From NCBI RefSeq assembly GCF_010560025.1, contig NZ_SAIY01000010.1, positions 1-64,000 of the forward strand: a stretch of DNA of 64,000 nucleotides, given 5' to 3'. The first letter of the stretch is position 1, and each line of letters opens with the position of its first letter. The notes below the pieces were generated by a model. That model saw nothing but the letters and a program-made list of their open reading frames with translations, was not told where the DNA came from and searched no databases. Positions 1 to 8,906 of this stretch are shown here, one piece after another. The stretch comes from Verrucosispora sioxanthis (lineage in GTDB: Bacteria > Actinomycetota > Actinomycetes > Mycobacteriales > Micromonosporaceae). A program made the position numbers and the translations under genes.

Positions 1-8
1 TTCTTCCC

Positions 9-39
9 GTTCAGGGCCACCCACAGGGTGGCCCTGAAC
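9..39. terminator. perfect 14-bp hairpin, probable terminator
   Basis: A 14-bp perfect inverted repeat (9-22 with 26-39) closes on a 3-nt loop. It lies 3' of the minus-strand gene ending at 149 and would also lie 3' of any plus-strand gene left of the window. It has no T-tract, so it resembles the U-less hairpins common in high-GC actinobacteria. Termination is inferred. Confidence 0.6.
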
Positions 40-148
40 GCGTTTCAGCAGTTATTGCGGTGCCCGTCACGGCCCCGCGACGGATCGGCTCGCGACGGAT
101 CGGCTTCTGCGCTGGCCGACCGGCAGCGCCGCAACTCAATAGACGAGA

Positions 149-835
149 TCAGTCGCGGCTCTGCATGCTCTCCCGGAGCTGCCGGAGCAGGCCGGCGGAT
201 TCGTCGATCGAACGGCCGGGGAACATGGCCAGCACTACGCTGCCGTGGTCGGCCCAGCCGCAGACCGCGAAATCGCCACCCTCGCCGCCGGTGCTGCCGC
301 ACTTCATCACGCCGCCCAGCCGACCCGGTGACACGCCGCGGAGCCCGGTCACGGCCGCGGTCTCGTCGGCCATCAGCTCGAACAGACTCTCCAGATCCCG
401 CTCGGGCTGCCACAGCAGGGTCGTCCCCCCGAAGATCAGTACCGATCGCCGCGCCTCTGCCGGATCCTGGTAGACCGCACCGAAGCTGCTGTCCAGCTCG
501 ATGTCGGCGGCCAGCCCACTGCGCAGATAGTCGGCGGTGCTGGCGGCCCGGTCGCTGCTGTCCAGCCGAAGACCGGAGACCTGCTCGGGCAGGGCGAGCC
601 GGGCGTCCTTCTGCTGAACGATCCGCCAGCCCCAGGAGCCGAGCGCACCGACACCGACCAGCGCGACGATCGCGAGCACCACCACCACGGCCAGGCGCCG
701 CCGCCGGGACCGTACGTCGGGCCGGTCGGCGCCGGCCGGCGGCTCGCGGTCGCTCAGCTCGATCGGCTCGTCGGTCAGGTCGACCGGCGAATCGCCCTCG
801 TCGAGTTGGCGGGCGCTGAGATGTGCGTCGGACAT
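149..835 (-). CDS. single-pass membrane protein with extracytoplasmic domain
   Basis: The protein has 228 aa. It has an acidic, disordered cytoplasmic N-terminus (residues 1-43), an Arg-rich stop-transfer stretch (VRSRRRR), one membrane helix at about 48-70 and an extracytoplasmic domain of about 150 residues. The start ATG at 835 gives a product with sensible composition; the same frame stays open far upstream only as antisense shadow of valS. The outer domain carries the pattern LPEQV..LRL, FGGT, two Cys and DHGS. The same pattern appears in the protein encoded at 13315-14693, so the two are paralogues. I do not recognise a named family and assign no function. It is divergent from valS. Confidence 0.8.
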   Translation of the reverse strand: MSDAHLSARQLDEGDSPVDLTDEPIELSDREPPAGADRPDVRSRRRRLAVVVVLAIVALVGVGALGSWGWRIVQQKDARLALPEQVSGLRLDSSDRAASTADYLRSGLAADIELDSSFGAVYQDPAEARRSVLIFGGTTLLWQPERDLESLFELMADETAAVTGLRGVSPGRLGGVMKCGSTGGEGGDFAVCGWADHGSVVLAMFPGRSIDESAGLLRQLRESMQSRD

Positions 836-892
836 AGCCGACACCGTACGCGAACGACAGGTGGCGCACGTCGGGTCCGTCGAAGCGCTCCG

Positions 893-898
893 TAGACT
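893..898 (+). promoter_or_regulatory. -10 element (TAGACT) of a leaderless valS promoter
   Basis: TAGACT fits the actinobacterial -10 consensus TANNNT. It ends exactly 6 nt before the GTG start of valS at 905, so transcription should begin at or next to the start codon. No Shine-Dalgarno sequence precedes the GTG. No clear -35 is visible. Confidence 0.6.
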
Positions 899-904
899 TT
901 CAGG

Positions 905-3523
905 GTGACCGAGAGACTGGATGCCCGACGCCCCGACGCCCCGACCCTCGCCGGCCAGTACCAGCCGGGTGAGGTAGAGCAGCGACGGTACGAGCAGTGG
1001 GTAGCCGACGGTCGATTCCGGGCCTCCGCGGACAGTGACCGGGAGCCCTTCACCATCGTGATCCCGCCGCCGAACGTCACCGGTTCGCTGCACATGGGTC
1101 ACGCGCTGGACCACACGGTGCAGGACGCCCTGGTGCGGCGCAAGCGGATGCAGGGCTACGAGGCGCTCTGGCTGCCGGGCATGGACCATGCCGGCATCGC
1201 CACCCAGAACGTGGTCGAGCGGCAGCTCGCCGCGCAGGGGCTCTCCCGCCACGACCTGGGTCGGGAGAAGTTCGTCGAGCGGGTGTGGGAGTGGAAGGCC
1301 TCCTCCGGCGGCGCGATCCTCGGCCAGATGCGCCGGCTCGGTGACTCGGTCGACTGGGACCGGGAACGCTTCACCATGGACGAGGGCCTGTCCCGCGCCG
1401 TCCAGACCATGTTCAAGAAGCTGTACGACGACGGCCTGATCTACCGGGCGAACCGGATCATCAACTGGTGCCCGCGCTGCCTGACCGCCCTGTCCGACAT
1501 CGAGGTCGAGCACACCGACGACGACGGCGAGCTGGTGTCGATCCGCTACAGCGACGAGGTGGTGGTGGCCACCACCCGGGCGGAGACGATGCTGGGCGAC
1601 ACGGCGGTCGCTGTGCACCCGGACGACGAACGGTACCGCCACCTGATCGGCACCGAGGTCGAGCTGCCGTTGACCGGGCGGCGCATCCCGATCGTGGGCG
1701 ACGCGCATGTCGACCCGTCGTTCGGCACCGGCATGGTGAAGGTGACCCCGGCGCACGACCCGAACGACTTCGAGATCGGGCAGCGGCACGACCTGCCCAC
1801 CCTGACGATCATGGACGAGCGGGGGGTGATCACCGCGCCCGGTCCGTTCGAGGGGCTGGACCGGTTCGAGGCCCGCCCGGCGATCGTCGCCGCCCTGCGC
1901 GCCGAGGGACGCGTCGTGGCCGAGAAGCGGCCGTACGTGCACGCCGTCGGCCACTGCTCCCGGTGCCGCACCACCGTCGAGCCCCGGCTGTCGTTGCAGT
2001 GGTTCGTCAACACCTCGCCGCTGGCCAAGGCGGCCGGCGACGCGGTACGCGACGGTCGGGTGCGCATCGAGCCGGCGGAGCTGGCCAAGCGCTACTTCGC
2101 CTGGGTCGACAACATGCACGACTGGTGCATCTCCCGGCAGCTCTGGTGGGGCCACCGGATCCCGGTCTGGTACGGCCCAGCCGGCGAGGTGGTCTGCGTC
2201 GGGCCCGATGAAGAACCGCCTGCCGGCGAGGGTTGGCACCAGGACGAGGACGTGCTGGACACCTGGTTCTCCAGCGGCCTCTGGCCGTTCTCCACGCTGG
2301 GCTGGCCGGAGCAGACCCCGGAGCTGGCGAAGTTCTATCCGACGAGTGTGCTGGTCACCGGGTACGACATCCTGTTCTTCTGGGTTGCCCGGATGATGAT
2401 GTTCGGCCTGTACGCGATGGACGGCCGGCAGCCGTTCGACGTGATCGCCCTGCACGGGATGGTCCGCGACGAGCACGGCAAGAAGATGTCCAAGTCGTTC
2501 GGCAACGTGGTCGACCCGCTGGACTGGATCGACCGGTACGGCGCCGACGCCACCCGGTTCACCCTGGCCCGGGGCGCCAACCCCGGCGGTGACGTGCCGG
2601 TCAGCGAGGAGTGGTGCCAAGGCTCGCGCAACTTCTGCAACAAACTGTGGAACGCCACCCGGTTCGCGTTGATCAACGGTGCCCACACCAACGGTCCGAT
2701 GCCGGCCGCCGACACGTTGTCGACGATCGACAGGTGGATCCTGTCCCGGCTGGCCCACGTTATCGCCGAGGTCGACGAGCAGTTCGAGGCGTACGAGTTC
2801 GCCAAGGTCTGTGACCTGCTGTACCACTTCGCCTGGGACGACGTCTGCGACTGGTACGTGGAGCTGAGCAAGCCGGTGCTGGCCGGTGGCGGCGAACCGG
2901 CCGAGGTCAGCCGCCGTGTCCTCGGCCACGTGCTGGACCAACTGCTGCGGCTGCTGCACCCGGTGATCCCGTTCGTCACGGAGGAGCTGTGGACGGCACT
3001 CACCGGCGGCGGGACGGTGCTGACGGCGGCCTGGCCCACGGCCGACCGGGCACTTGTCGACGACGCGGCTGAGACGGAGGTGGCCACCCTTCAGCGGGTG
3101 GTGACCGAGGTCCGCCGGTTCCGCTCCGACCAGGGCCTGCGGCCGACCCAGCGGGTCGCGGCCCGACTGGACGGGCTGTCCGGTGCCGGTGTGTCGGCGC
3201 ACGAGCCGCTGATCCGGTCACTGGCCCGGCTGGACCCGGCCGGCGACGATTTCCAGGCCAGTGCGACGCTGGCCATGCCGGGCGAGGTCAGTGTCGCGTT
3301 GGACACCCGGGGCTCGATCGACGTCGCCGCCGAGCGGGCCCGGTTGACCAAGGACCGCGCGGCGGCGGAGAAGGAGGCGGGCCAGGCCCGGGCGAAGCTG
3401 GGCAACCCGGCGTTCGTCGGCAAGGCCCCCGAGCACGTCGTTTCCAAGATCCGCGAACGGTTGGCGGTCGCCGAGGCGGACCTGGCCCGCATCGACGCCG
3501 CCCTGGAGGCGCTTCCCTCGTGA
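905..3523 (+). CDS. valS: valyl-tRNA synthetase
   Basis: This class I aminoacyl-tRNA synthetase charges tRNA-Val with valine in the cytoplasm. It has 872 aa, the usual bacterial ValRS length. The HIGH-type signature is HMGH (residues 63-66, in PPNVTGSLHMGH), and KMSKS lies at about 527-531. Between them is the CP1 editing domain, with TTRAETMLGD and GTGMVKVTPAHD. The C-terminal 65 residues form the ValRS coiled-coil arm. The GTG start is supported by a leaderless -10 element 6 nt upstream. The stop overlaps the folC start by 4 bp, so valS, folC and the DUF4233 gene form one operon, an order conserved in actinobacteria. No T-box is present upstream. Confidence 0.97.
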   Translation: MTERLDARRPDAPTLAGQYQPGEVEQRRYEQWVADGRFRASADSDREPFTIVIPPPNVTGSLHMGHALDHTVQDALVRRKRMQGYEALWLPGMDHAGIATQNVVERQLAAQGLSRHDLGREKFVERVWEWKASSGGAILGQMRRLGDSVDWDRERFTMDEGLSRAVQTMFKKLYDDGLIYRANRIINWCPRCLTALSDIEVEHTDDDGELVSIRYSDEVVVATTRAETMLGDTAVAVHPDDERYRHLIGTEVELPLTGRRIPIVGDAHVDPSFGTGMVKVTPAHDPNDFEIGQRHDLPTLTIMDERGVITAPGPFEGLDRFEARPAIVAALRAEGRVVAEKRPYVHAVGHCSRCRTTVEPRLSLQWFVNTSPLAKAAGDAVRDGRVRIEPAELAKRYFAWVDNMHDWCISRQLWWGHRIPVWYGPAGEVVCVGPDEEPPAGEGWHQDEDVLDTWFSSGLWPFSTLGWPEQTPELAKFYPTSVLVTGYDILFFWVARMMMFGLYAMDGRQPFDVIALHGMVRDEHGKKMSKSFGNVVDPLDWIDRYGADATRFTLARGANPGGDVPVSEEWCQGSRNFCNKLWNATRFALINGAHTNGPMPAADTLSTIDRWILSRLAHVIAEVDEQFEAYEFAKVCDLLYHFAWDDVCDWYVELSKPVLAGGGEPAEVSRRVLGHVLDQLLRLLHPVIPFVTEELWTALTGGGTVLTAAWPTADRALVDDAAETEVATLQRVVTEVRRFRSDQGLRPTQRVAARLDGLSGAGVSAHEPLIRSLARLDPAGDDFQASATLAMPGEVSVALDTRGSIDVAAERARLTKDRAAAEKEAGQARAKLGNPAFVGKAPEHVVSKIRERLAVAEADLARIDAALEALPS

Positions 3524-4980
3524 CCGACCGCACCGATGGCACCGATCGCCTCCGTGACGAGCGGGATGGCGCAGCAGCCGGCGAACGAACCGACCGCGCC
3601 CGTACCGGCGATCGGGCGGGCGGCGACCGGGGCGAACGGGCCAGCCGGGCCGACCGGGCCGCCTTCGCGCAGGTGGAGGCCGAACTGGCCGGGCGCGGCT
3701 TCACCCGGATGGTCTTCGAGCTGGACCGCATCACGTCCCTGCTGGACCTGCTGGGCAGCCCGCAGCGGGCCTACCCGTCGATCCACCTGACCGGGACCAA
3801 CGGCAAGACCTCCACGGCCCGGATGATCGACTCGCTGCTGCGGGCCCTCGGGCTGCACACCGGGCGGTACACCAGCCCGCATCTGGAGACGGTGCGGGAG
3901 CGGATCAGCCTCGACGGCGAACCGGTGGACGAGGCCCGGTTCACCGCCGTGTACCAGGAGGTGAAGCCGCTCGCCGAACTGGTCGACGACCGTTCGGCCG
4001 AGCCGCTGACCTACTTCGACATGACCACGGCGCTGGCCTTCGCCACCTTCGCCGACGCCCCGGTGGACGTGGCCGTGGTCGAGGTGGGTCTCGGTGGGGC
4101 CGAGGACGCCACGAACGTCATCCAGGCGGGGGTGTGCGTCCTGACCCCGGTCGGGCTCGACCACACCGAGTGGCTCGGTGACACGCTCCAGGACATCGCG
4201 GTGGCCAAGGCCGGCATCATCCACCCGGGTGCCACGGTGATCTGCGCCGCCCAGGACGAGGAGGCCGCCCGGCCGATCCTGCAACGCTGCGCGGAGGTGG
4301 GCGCGACCGTGGCCCGGGAGGGCTCGGAGTTCGGCGTACTGCGCCGGGCTGTCGCCGTCGGCGGCCAGGTGCTCACCCTGCAAGGGCTGGGCGGGGTGTA
4401 CGAGGAGGTCTTCGTCCCGCTGCACGGCGCCCACCAGGCGCAGAACGCGGCGGTGGCGCTGGCGGCCGTCGAGGCGTTCCTCGGTGCGGGCGCCCGCCGG
4501 CAGCTCGACGTGGAGGCGGTGCGGGAAGGCTTCGCCGCCGCCAGCTCCCCGGGGCGGTTGGAGCGGGTGCGTTCCGCGCCGACGATCCTGCTCGACGGGG
4601 CACACAACCCGCAGGGCATGGCGGCCACGGTCACCGCGTTGCAGGAGGAGTTCGCGTTCAGCAAGCTGGTCGCCGTCGTGGGTACCCTCGCCGACAAGGA
4701 CGCCGCCAGCATGTTGGAGCTGCTGGAGCCGGTGGTCGACCAACTGGTGGTGACGCGGAACAGTTCACCCCGGGCACTGCCGGTCAAGGAGCTGGCGGCG
4801 CTGGCCGCGGAGGTGTTCGGCCCGGACCGGGTCGAGGTGGCCGAGGAGATGCCGGACGCCATCGAGGCGGCGGTTGCGCTGGCCGAGGAGGACGTGCCGG
4901 GCGAGCTGGCCGGCGTCGGGGTGCTCATCACCGGCTCCGTGGTGACCGTGGCCGACGCCCGACGGCTGCTGAAGCGATGA
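3520..4980 (+). CDS. folC: bifunctional dihydrofolate/folylpolyglutamate synthase
   Basis: FolC adds glutamate to dihydropteroate and then extends the polyglutamate tail of folates, using ATP. It has 486 aa. The Mur-ligase P-loop GTNGKTS lies at about residues 94-100, followed by the conserved YTSPHL and a C-terminal LLDGAHNPQG segment. The first 50 residues are low-complexity (Arg/Asp/Gly-rich) and resemble no folate synthase domain, so true initiation could be further downstream. I keep GTG 3520 because it gives a GTGA overlap with the valS stop. The next gene overlaps at ATGA. Confidence 0.95.
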   Translation: MTDRTDGTDRLRDERDGAAAGERTDRARTGDRAGGDRGERASRADRAAFAQVEAELAGRGFTRMVFELDRITSLLDLLGSPQRAYPSIHLTGTNGKTSTARMIDSLLRALGLHTGRYTSPHLETVRERISLDGEPVDEARFTAVYQEVKPLAELVDDRSAEPLTYFDMTTALAFATFADAPVDVAVVEVGLGGAEDATNVIQAGVCVLTPVGLDHTEWLGDTLQDIAVAKAGIIHPGATVICAAQDEEAARPILQRCAEVGATVAREGSEFGVLRRAVAVGGQVLTLQGLGGVYEEVFVPLHGAHQAQNAAVALAAVEAFLGAGARRQLDVEAVREGFAAASSPGRLERVRSAPTILLDGAHNPQGMAATVTALQEEFAFSKLVAVVGTLADKDAASMLELLEPVVDQLVVTRNSSPRALPVKELAALAAEVFGPDRVEVAEEMPDAIEAAVALAEEDVPGELAGVGVLITGSVVTVADARRLLKR

Positions 4981-5342
4981 CCGGCGACGGCGACGGCCAG
5001 CCCCGCCGATCGGGCCTGCGCAATCCGCAGCGGGCGGTACGCGGGCTCGGGGCGGCTGCGCTCGCCCTGGAGGCGTTGGTGCTGCTGCTGGCGATCCAGC
5101 CGATCCGGGCGGTCGGTGCTGATCTCGGTGGCGCGGCGATCGCGGTGGTCGTGACGCTGGCCGTGGTCGCCGCCGGGCTCGCCGGCATGATGCGCCGCCC
5201 GTGGGCCTGGCACGCCGGCACCGTGTTGCAGGGGCTGTTGCTGCTGTCCGGCCTGCTGCACTGGTCGCTGTTCGTGCTGGGCGTGATGTTCGCGCTGGTG
5301 TGGGCGTACGCGCTGCACGTGCGTCGGGTGATCCTGGGCTGA
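4977..5342 (+). CDS. DUF4233 membrane protein
   Basis: A small integral membrane protein of 121 aa with three or four hydrophobic helices (about residues 22-42, 47-68, 75-95 and 98-117). It starts with the ATGA overlap of the folC stop. A DUF4233 protein follows folC in many actinobacteria, including M. tuberculosis (Rv2446c). Its function is unknown; tight translational coupling to folC suggests shared expression but not necessarily a folate role. Confidence 0.88.
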   Translation: MTGDGDGQPRRSGLRNPQRAVRGLGAAALALEALVLLLAIQPIRAVGADLGGAAIAVVVTLAVVAAGLAGMMRRPWAWHAGTVLQGLLLLSGLLHWSLFVLGVMFALVWAYALHVRRVILG

Positions 5343-5390
5343 GGGCTACCGCGACGGGCGCGTCAGGTCAACGACGGCCCGGGGCCTCGG

Positions 5391-6893
5391 TCACGCCTCG
5401 GCGAGTTCCCGCCACTGGGTCAGCGCGATGCCGTGCCCGTCGGGATCGCGGAACGCCGCCGCCCACACCTCCAGCTTGCTGCCACGGTTGACCACCCGGG
5501 GCGGATAGGTGAACCGCACGCCGGACTCGCGCAGCCGCTGGTACGCCGACTGGATGTCGTCCACGTCCAGGTTGACGTGGACCAGCCGGCGACTGATCGG
5601 CTGGGCCCCGGTCACCTCGCGGAGCACCAGGCGGGTCGTCCCCGAGGAGAGCACCGCGTTGGCGGCACCCCGGTCGACCTCGGTGAACCCGAGCCGGTCC
5701 CGGTAGAACTCCAGGGAGCGGGACAACTCTGTGACCAGCAGGGTGATGCCCACCCCGCTGATCGGGGCCGCCAGGTCGGCGGCGTCCGGGTCGAAGCCGA
5801 AGATCGCCTCGTCCAGTTCCTCCGCGTCGACCGCGCCCGTCCGATCGGCAGCCGGCTGCGGCTGGTCGTCGACCGCCGGGCGGTCGCCTGCCGGCGGGCG
5901 ATCGGCGGTGACCACCGGCCCCGGCTCCGGGTCGTCGAGCGGCAGGTCGAGCGGGTCGAGCGGATCCATCGGGTCGGTCAGGCCGGCGGCCGGGCCGGTC
6001 GACGGCTGCGTGACTCGCCCCGAGGCCACCGGATCGGCCACCTGGTCAGCAGGTTCGTCCCCGGCGGAGGTCGCCGAGGTGGTGAGTCGTTCCTCGGTCG
6101 GTTGTGGCTCGGTGAACCGTTCCTCGGCCGGTGTCCGTGGGGCGGGCGTGGCTCGGCGGGGCAGCCGATGCTCGTCGGAGCGTTCCACCACGGTCCCCTC
6201 CAGCACGACCGGCCGGCCCGGGCGCTGGCGTACCCGCACCGTCTCGTGGTGCTCCACGTGCTCGACGGTTTCGACGACGGCGTCGTGCGGCCGGCTGTCC
6301 GACGGACCGCCGAGTGGACCGTCAGGTGCCTCGCCCGAAGGTTCGTGGAAGTCCTCCTCCGGCATCCGGCCGGCCCAGGGCGGCGCCTCCTGCCCGATCA
6401 GTACCTCGTCCGGCGGCACCGTGGCGAACTCGGGGGGCAGGTCGGCGGTGCTGCCGGCCTCGGTGTGGGTGAGCACCTCGTCCCAGAGCACCCGGACGTG
6501 TCGCGGGTCGTCCAACGCCACCCGGATCGGCAGGGTCTGCCCCAGCGACGGCCACTTCGACACCGGAACCCGCGGCTCGATGATCTTCTTCGAGCGGGGT
6601 GGCAGCCCGGGAGCGTCGATCACCAGCTGGAGTTCGCAGCGACCGAACGCGTACTGGGTCGGTGGCTCGGAGGCGCTGTGCACGTGGCCGGCGCCGACGA
6701 CCCAGGTGCGACCGCCGCCGCGCACGGTGGCCAGCGCGATCGCCAGGGCGAGCAGGGCGACACCGAGCGCGACGATCGCCCAGCTGGTCATGCCCAGGCC
6801 GAAGAGGATGACGAAGGTGGCCACGGTGCCGAGCACCGCGGCGATCAACTTGCGTACCGGTGCGATGGGTCGGTTGCCGCCACCATTCGCCAC
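5391..6893 (-). CDS. membrane protein with C-terminal VOC (glyoxalase-like) domain
   Basis: The protein has 500 aa and an unusual layout. Two N-terminal membrane helices (about residues 13-55) precede a soluble segment, then roughly 180 residues of acidic, Pro-rich, probably disordered linker. The last 120 residues form a vicinal-oxygen-chelate domain, recognisable from SLEFYRDRLGF, LVHVNLDVDD and AFRDPDGHGIAL. The start is GTG 6893, with GGAGG 7 nt upstream; a TAGCCT -10 lies at 6919-6924. VOC proteins include glyoxalases, dioxygenases and drug-binding proteins, so substrate and activity cannot be inferred. It is convergent with the folC operon and divergent from ndk. Confidence 0.82.
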   Translation of the reverse strand: MANGGGNRPIAPVRKLIAAVLGTVATFVILFGLGMTSWAIVALGVALLALAIALATVRGGGRTWVVGAGHVHSASEPPTQYAFGRCELQLVIDAPGLPPRSKKIIEPRVPVSKWPSLGQTLPIRVALDDPRHVRVLWDEVLTHTEAGSTADLPPEFATVPPDEVLIGQEAPPWAGRMPEEDFHEPSGEAPDGPLGGPSDSRPHDAVVETVEHVEHHETVRVRQRPGRPVVLEGTVVERSDEHRLPRRATPAPRTPAEERFTEPQPTEERLTTSATSAGDEPADQVADPVASGRVTQPSTGPAAGLTDPMDPLDPLDLPLDDPEPGPVVTADRPPAGDRPAVDDQPQPAADRTGAVDAEELDEAIFGFDPDAADLAAPISGVGITLLVTELSRSLEFYRDRLGFTEVDRGAANAVLSSGTTRLVLREVTGAQPISRRLVHVNLDVDDIQSAYQRLRESGVRFTYPPRVVNRGSKLEVWAAAFRDPDGHGIALTQWRELAEA

Positions 6894-6982
6894 AGTGGAC
6901 CTCCCGGGGGTCAGGGCCAGGCTAGGCCGGATCGGGGGCCGGGGGAAGGCCGGCCACCGCGCCGGCGCCGGGACCGGGTCGC

Positions 6983-6988
6983 TAGGCT
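6983..6988 (+). promoter_or_regulatory. -10 element (TAGGCT) upstream of ndk
   Basis: TAGGCT fits TANNNT and lies about 46 nt before the ndk start, giving a leader of roughly 40 nt that contains the AGGAGG ribosome binding site at 7021-7026. The assignment rests on motif and position only. Confidence 0.4.
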
Positions 6989-7034
6989 GACCGTACCCAG
7001 CCTGACCGGCTTCCGCTCTGAGGAGGAACCCAGC

Positions 7035-7460
7035 GTGTCCAGCAGCAGCCCGGACGACCGCACGCTCGTCCTGATCAAGCCCGACGCGGTGCGCCGAGGA
7101 CTGGTGGGCGAGATCATCTCCCGGTTCGAGCGCAAGGGGCTGCGGATCGACGCGATGGTGTCCCGGACGATGGACGCCGCGCTGGCCGACGAGCACTACG
7201 CCGAGCACGTCGACAAGGCGTTCTACCCGCCGCTGAAGGCGTTCATGACCGGTGGTCCGCTCGTCGCGCTGGTGCTCTCCGGCGACCAGGTCATCGAGGT
7301 GGTACGTGGCCTGATCGGGGCCACCGACGGGCGCAGGGCCGCCGCCGGCACCATCCGCGGTGACCTGTCCCTGTCCAACCGGGAGAACCTGGTGCACGCC
7401 TCCGACTCGGCCGACAGCGCCAAGCGCGAGCTGGCGCTCTGGTTCCCCGAGCTGGGCTGA
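7035..7460 (+). CDS. ndk: nucleoside diphosphate kinase
   Basis: Ndk transfers the gamma-phosphate of ATP to nucleoside diphosphates through a phosphohistidine and so balances NTP and dNTP pools. It has 141 aa, typical for the family. The opening TLVLIKPDAVRRGLVGEI and the active-site region ENLVHASDS, holding the catalytic His, are diagnostic. The start is GTG 7035, with a consensus AGGAGG 8 nt upstream; the same frame runs open for 1.6 kb upstream only as antisense of the VOC gene. Its place downstream of folC-DUF4233 matches other actinobacteria. Confidence 0.97.
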   Translation: MSSSSPDDRTLVLIKPDAVRRGLVGEIISRFERKGLRIDAMVSRTMDAALADEHYAEHVDKAFYPPLKAFMTGGPLVALVLSGDQVIEVVRGLIGATDGRRAAAGTIRGDLSLSNRENLVHASDSADSAKRELALWFPELG

Positions 7461-7474
7461 GCCAGCAGGTCGGC

Positions 7475-8353
7475 TCAGGCCGCCCAGGGCAGCTTGTCCG
7501 GGTTGGCCACCAGGAAGATGTCGGTGATCCGGCCGGCGGCCGTGCCGAGGGTGACCGCGTACGCGACACCGGCCGCGGTGGTCACCACGGCGGCCGGCTG
7601 GCCGTTGAGCTCCGTGCGCCGCACCGCGAGCGGCCAGCCCTTCGCCCGGATGCCCAGCAGGAACCGGACCACCCGGTCGGCACCGGTGATCGGGTTTCGG
7701 GCGGCCCGTACCCGACCGCCGCCGTCGCTCCACGCGGTCGCGTCCGAGGCGACCAGGTCGGTGAGCGCGGCCAGGTCACCCTCGGTGGCGGCGGCGATGA
7801 ACGCCTCCAGCAGCCGTTCCTGCTCGGCCCGGTCGGCGGTGAACCGGCGCTTGTCGCGCCCGATCCGCAGGCTCGCCCGGTGGTGCAACTGACGGCAGTC
7901 CTCGGCGGAGCGGTCCAGCAGCTCGGCGATCTCCGCGTAGGGCAGCTCGAAGGCGGTGTGCAGCACGTAGACGGCGCGCTCCGGCGGGGTGAGCCGTTCC
8001 AGCAGGTGCAGCAGCGCGGTGGAGAGCGAGTCGCGCAGTTCGGCACGCTCCAGCGGCCCGAACGGCGACGGCGCGGTCGGCACCGGCTCCGGCAACCACG
8101 ACCCGACGTACGTCTCGCGGGCGGCCTGTCGGGCCCGTAGCCGGTCCATCGACAGGTGGGTCACCACCCGGGACAGGTAGCGACGCGGCTCGCTCACCTC
8201 GGCGCGGTCGACCCGTAACCAGCGCAGGTACGCCTCCTGGAGGACGTCCTCGGCGTCGTGGCGGCTACCCAGCAACCGGTAGGCCAGCCCGAGCAGCATC
8301 GGCCGGTGCGCATCGAGCGCACCGGCCGCCTGCGCCGCGTCGACCGGACTCAC
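7475..8353 (-). CDS. ECF41-family RNA polymerase sigma factor with SnoaL-like C-terminal extension
   Basis: An extracytoplasmic-function sigma factor of 292 aa. It has sigma region 2 (about 10-80, with YRLLGSRHDAEDVLQEAYLR), sigma region 4 (about 115-170, with LTPPERAVYVLH) and a C-terminal SnoaL-like domain of about 110 residues. Two ECF41 signatures are present in that extension: DGGGRV (the DGGGK position) and NPDKL at the very end. In studied ECF41 factors the extension replaces an anti-sigma factor and modulates activity. The GTG start overlaps the stop of the upstream AhpD-like gene (GTGA), so they are co-transcribed. Confidence 0.92.
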   Translation of the reverse strand: MSPVDAAQAAGALDAHRPMLLGLAYRLLGSRHDAEDVLQEAYLRWLRVDRAEVSEPRRYLSRVVTHLSMDRLRARQAARETYVGSWLPEPVPTAPSPFGPLERAELRDSLSTALLHLLERLTPPERAVYVLHTAFELPYAEIAELLDRSAEDCRQLHHRASLRIGRDKRRFTADRAEQERLLEAFIAAATEGDLAALTDLVASDATAWSDGGGRVRAARNPITGADRVVRFLLGIRAKGWPLAVRRTELNGQPAAVVTTAAGVAYAVTLGTAAGRITDIFLVANPDKLPWAA

Positions 8354-8790
8354 ACGTCCGTCGGCAACTCGTTGCGGAAGGTCACCGCGATCCGGTTCCA
8401 CACGTTGATTGTGGCAATGGCCAGAACCAGGTCGGCGAGGGCCTTCTCCGACCAGACCTTCGACGCGGCGTCCCAGACGTCGTCGGGTACGCCGTGCTCG
8501 CCCAGCTTCGTGACCGCGTCGGTCAACGCGAGCGCGGCGCGTTCCCGCTCGTCGAAGAAGGGCGCCTCCCGCCAGGCGGCCACCGCGAACAGTCGCCGGC
8601 TCGACTCGCCGGCGCCGAGCGCCTCCCGGCTGTGCATGTCGACGCAGTACGTGCAGCCGTTCAGCATCGACGCGCGCAGTTTCACCAGTTCCAGCACGGT
8701 GTGCTCGACGTTGGCCCGGACGTACTTCTCCAGCCCCAGCACGGCGCCGAACGCCTCCGGCGCCACCTCGGCCACGTTGATCCGCTGCAT
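8350..8790 (-). CDS. carboxymuconolactone decarboxylase (AhpD-like) family protein
   Basis: The 146-aa protein has the CMD/AhpD core and a redox CxxC with downstream His, in NGCTYCVDMHS. This motif is used in alkylhydroperoxidase-type chemistry. ATG 8790 is preferred over the longer alternative at 8856 because GGGAGG lies just upstream and the family begins here. Genes for CMD proteins, oxidoreductases or epimerases next to an ECF41 factor are that factor's usual, often only, target; the sigma gene follows with a 4-bp overlap. The substrate is unknown. Confidence 0.88.
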   Translation of the reverse strand: MQRINVAEVAPEAFGAVLGLEKYVRANVEHTVLELVKLRASMLNGCTYCVDMHSREALGAGESSRRLFAVAAWREAPFFDERERAALALTDAVTKLGEHGVPDDVWDAASKVWSEKALADLVLAIATINVWNRIAVTFRNELPTDV

Positions 8791-8826
8791 TGACAACCTC
8801 CCGATGATTCGGTCCGACACCCCCTC

Positions 8827-8853
8827 GACGGATCGCCGGCCTTCCCGCGTGAC
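8827..8853 (-). promoter_or_regulatory. putative ECF41-dependent promoter
   Basis: On the minus strand GGTCACG (-35; core GTCACG at 8848-8853) is followed by a 17-nt spacer and CGTC (-10; 8827-8830), 36 bp before the CMD gene start. This resembles the reported ECF41 promoter pattern (TGTCACA ... CGTC), as expected for autoregulation. A second GGTCACA lies further upstream. Motif match only. Confidence 0.45.
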
Positions 8854-8906
8854 CACTAGCCCATGTGACCCCGCTCATGCCCCCGTCCCCGCCGGCACCC
8901 CGGGAC

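Noticed and set aside
838..904. T-box upstream of valS
   Set aside because: No GGTGG-ACCGCG core is present, and the leaderless -10 leaves no room for a leader.
149..3202. 1017-codon open frame on the minus strand spanning valS
   Set aside because: The part above 835 is antisense of valS with His/Arg/Val-rich translation and no family motifs. Only the last 228 codons are a real gene.
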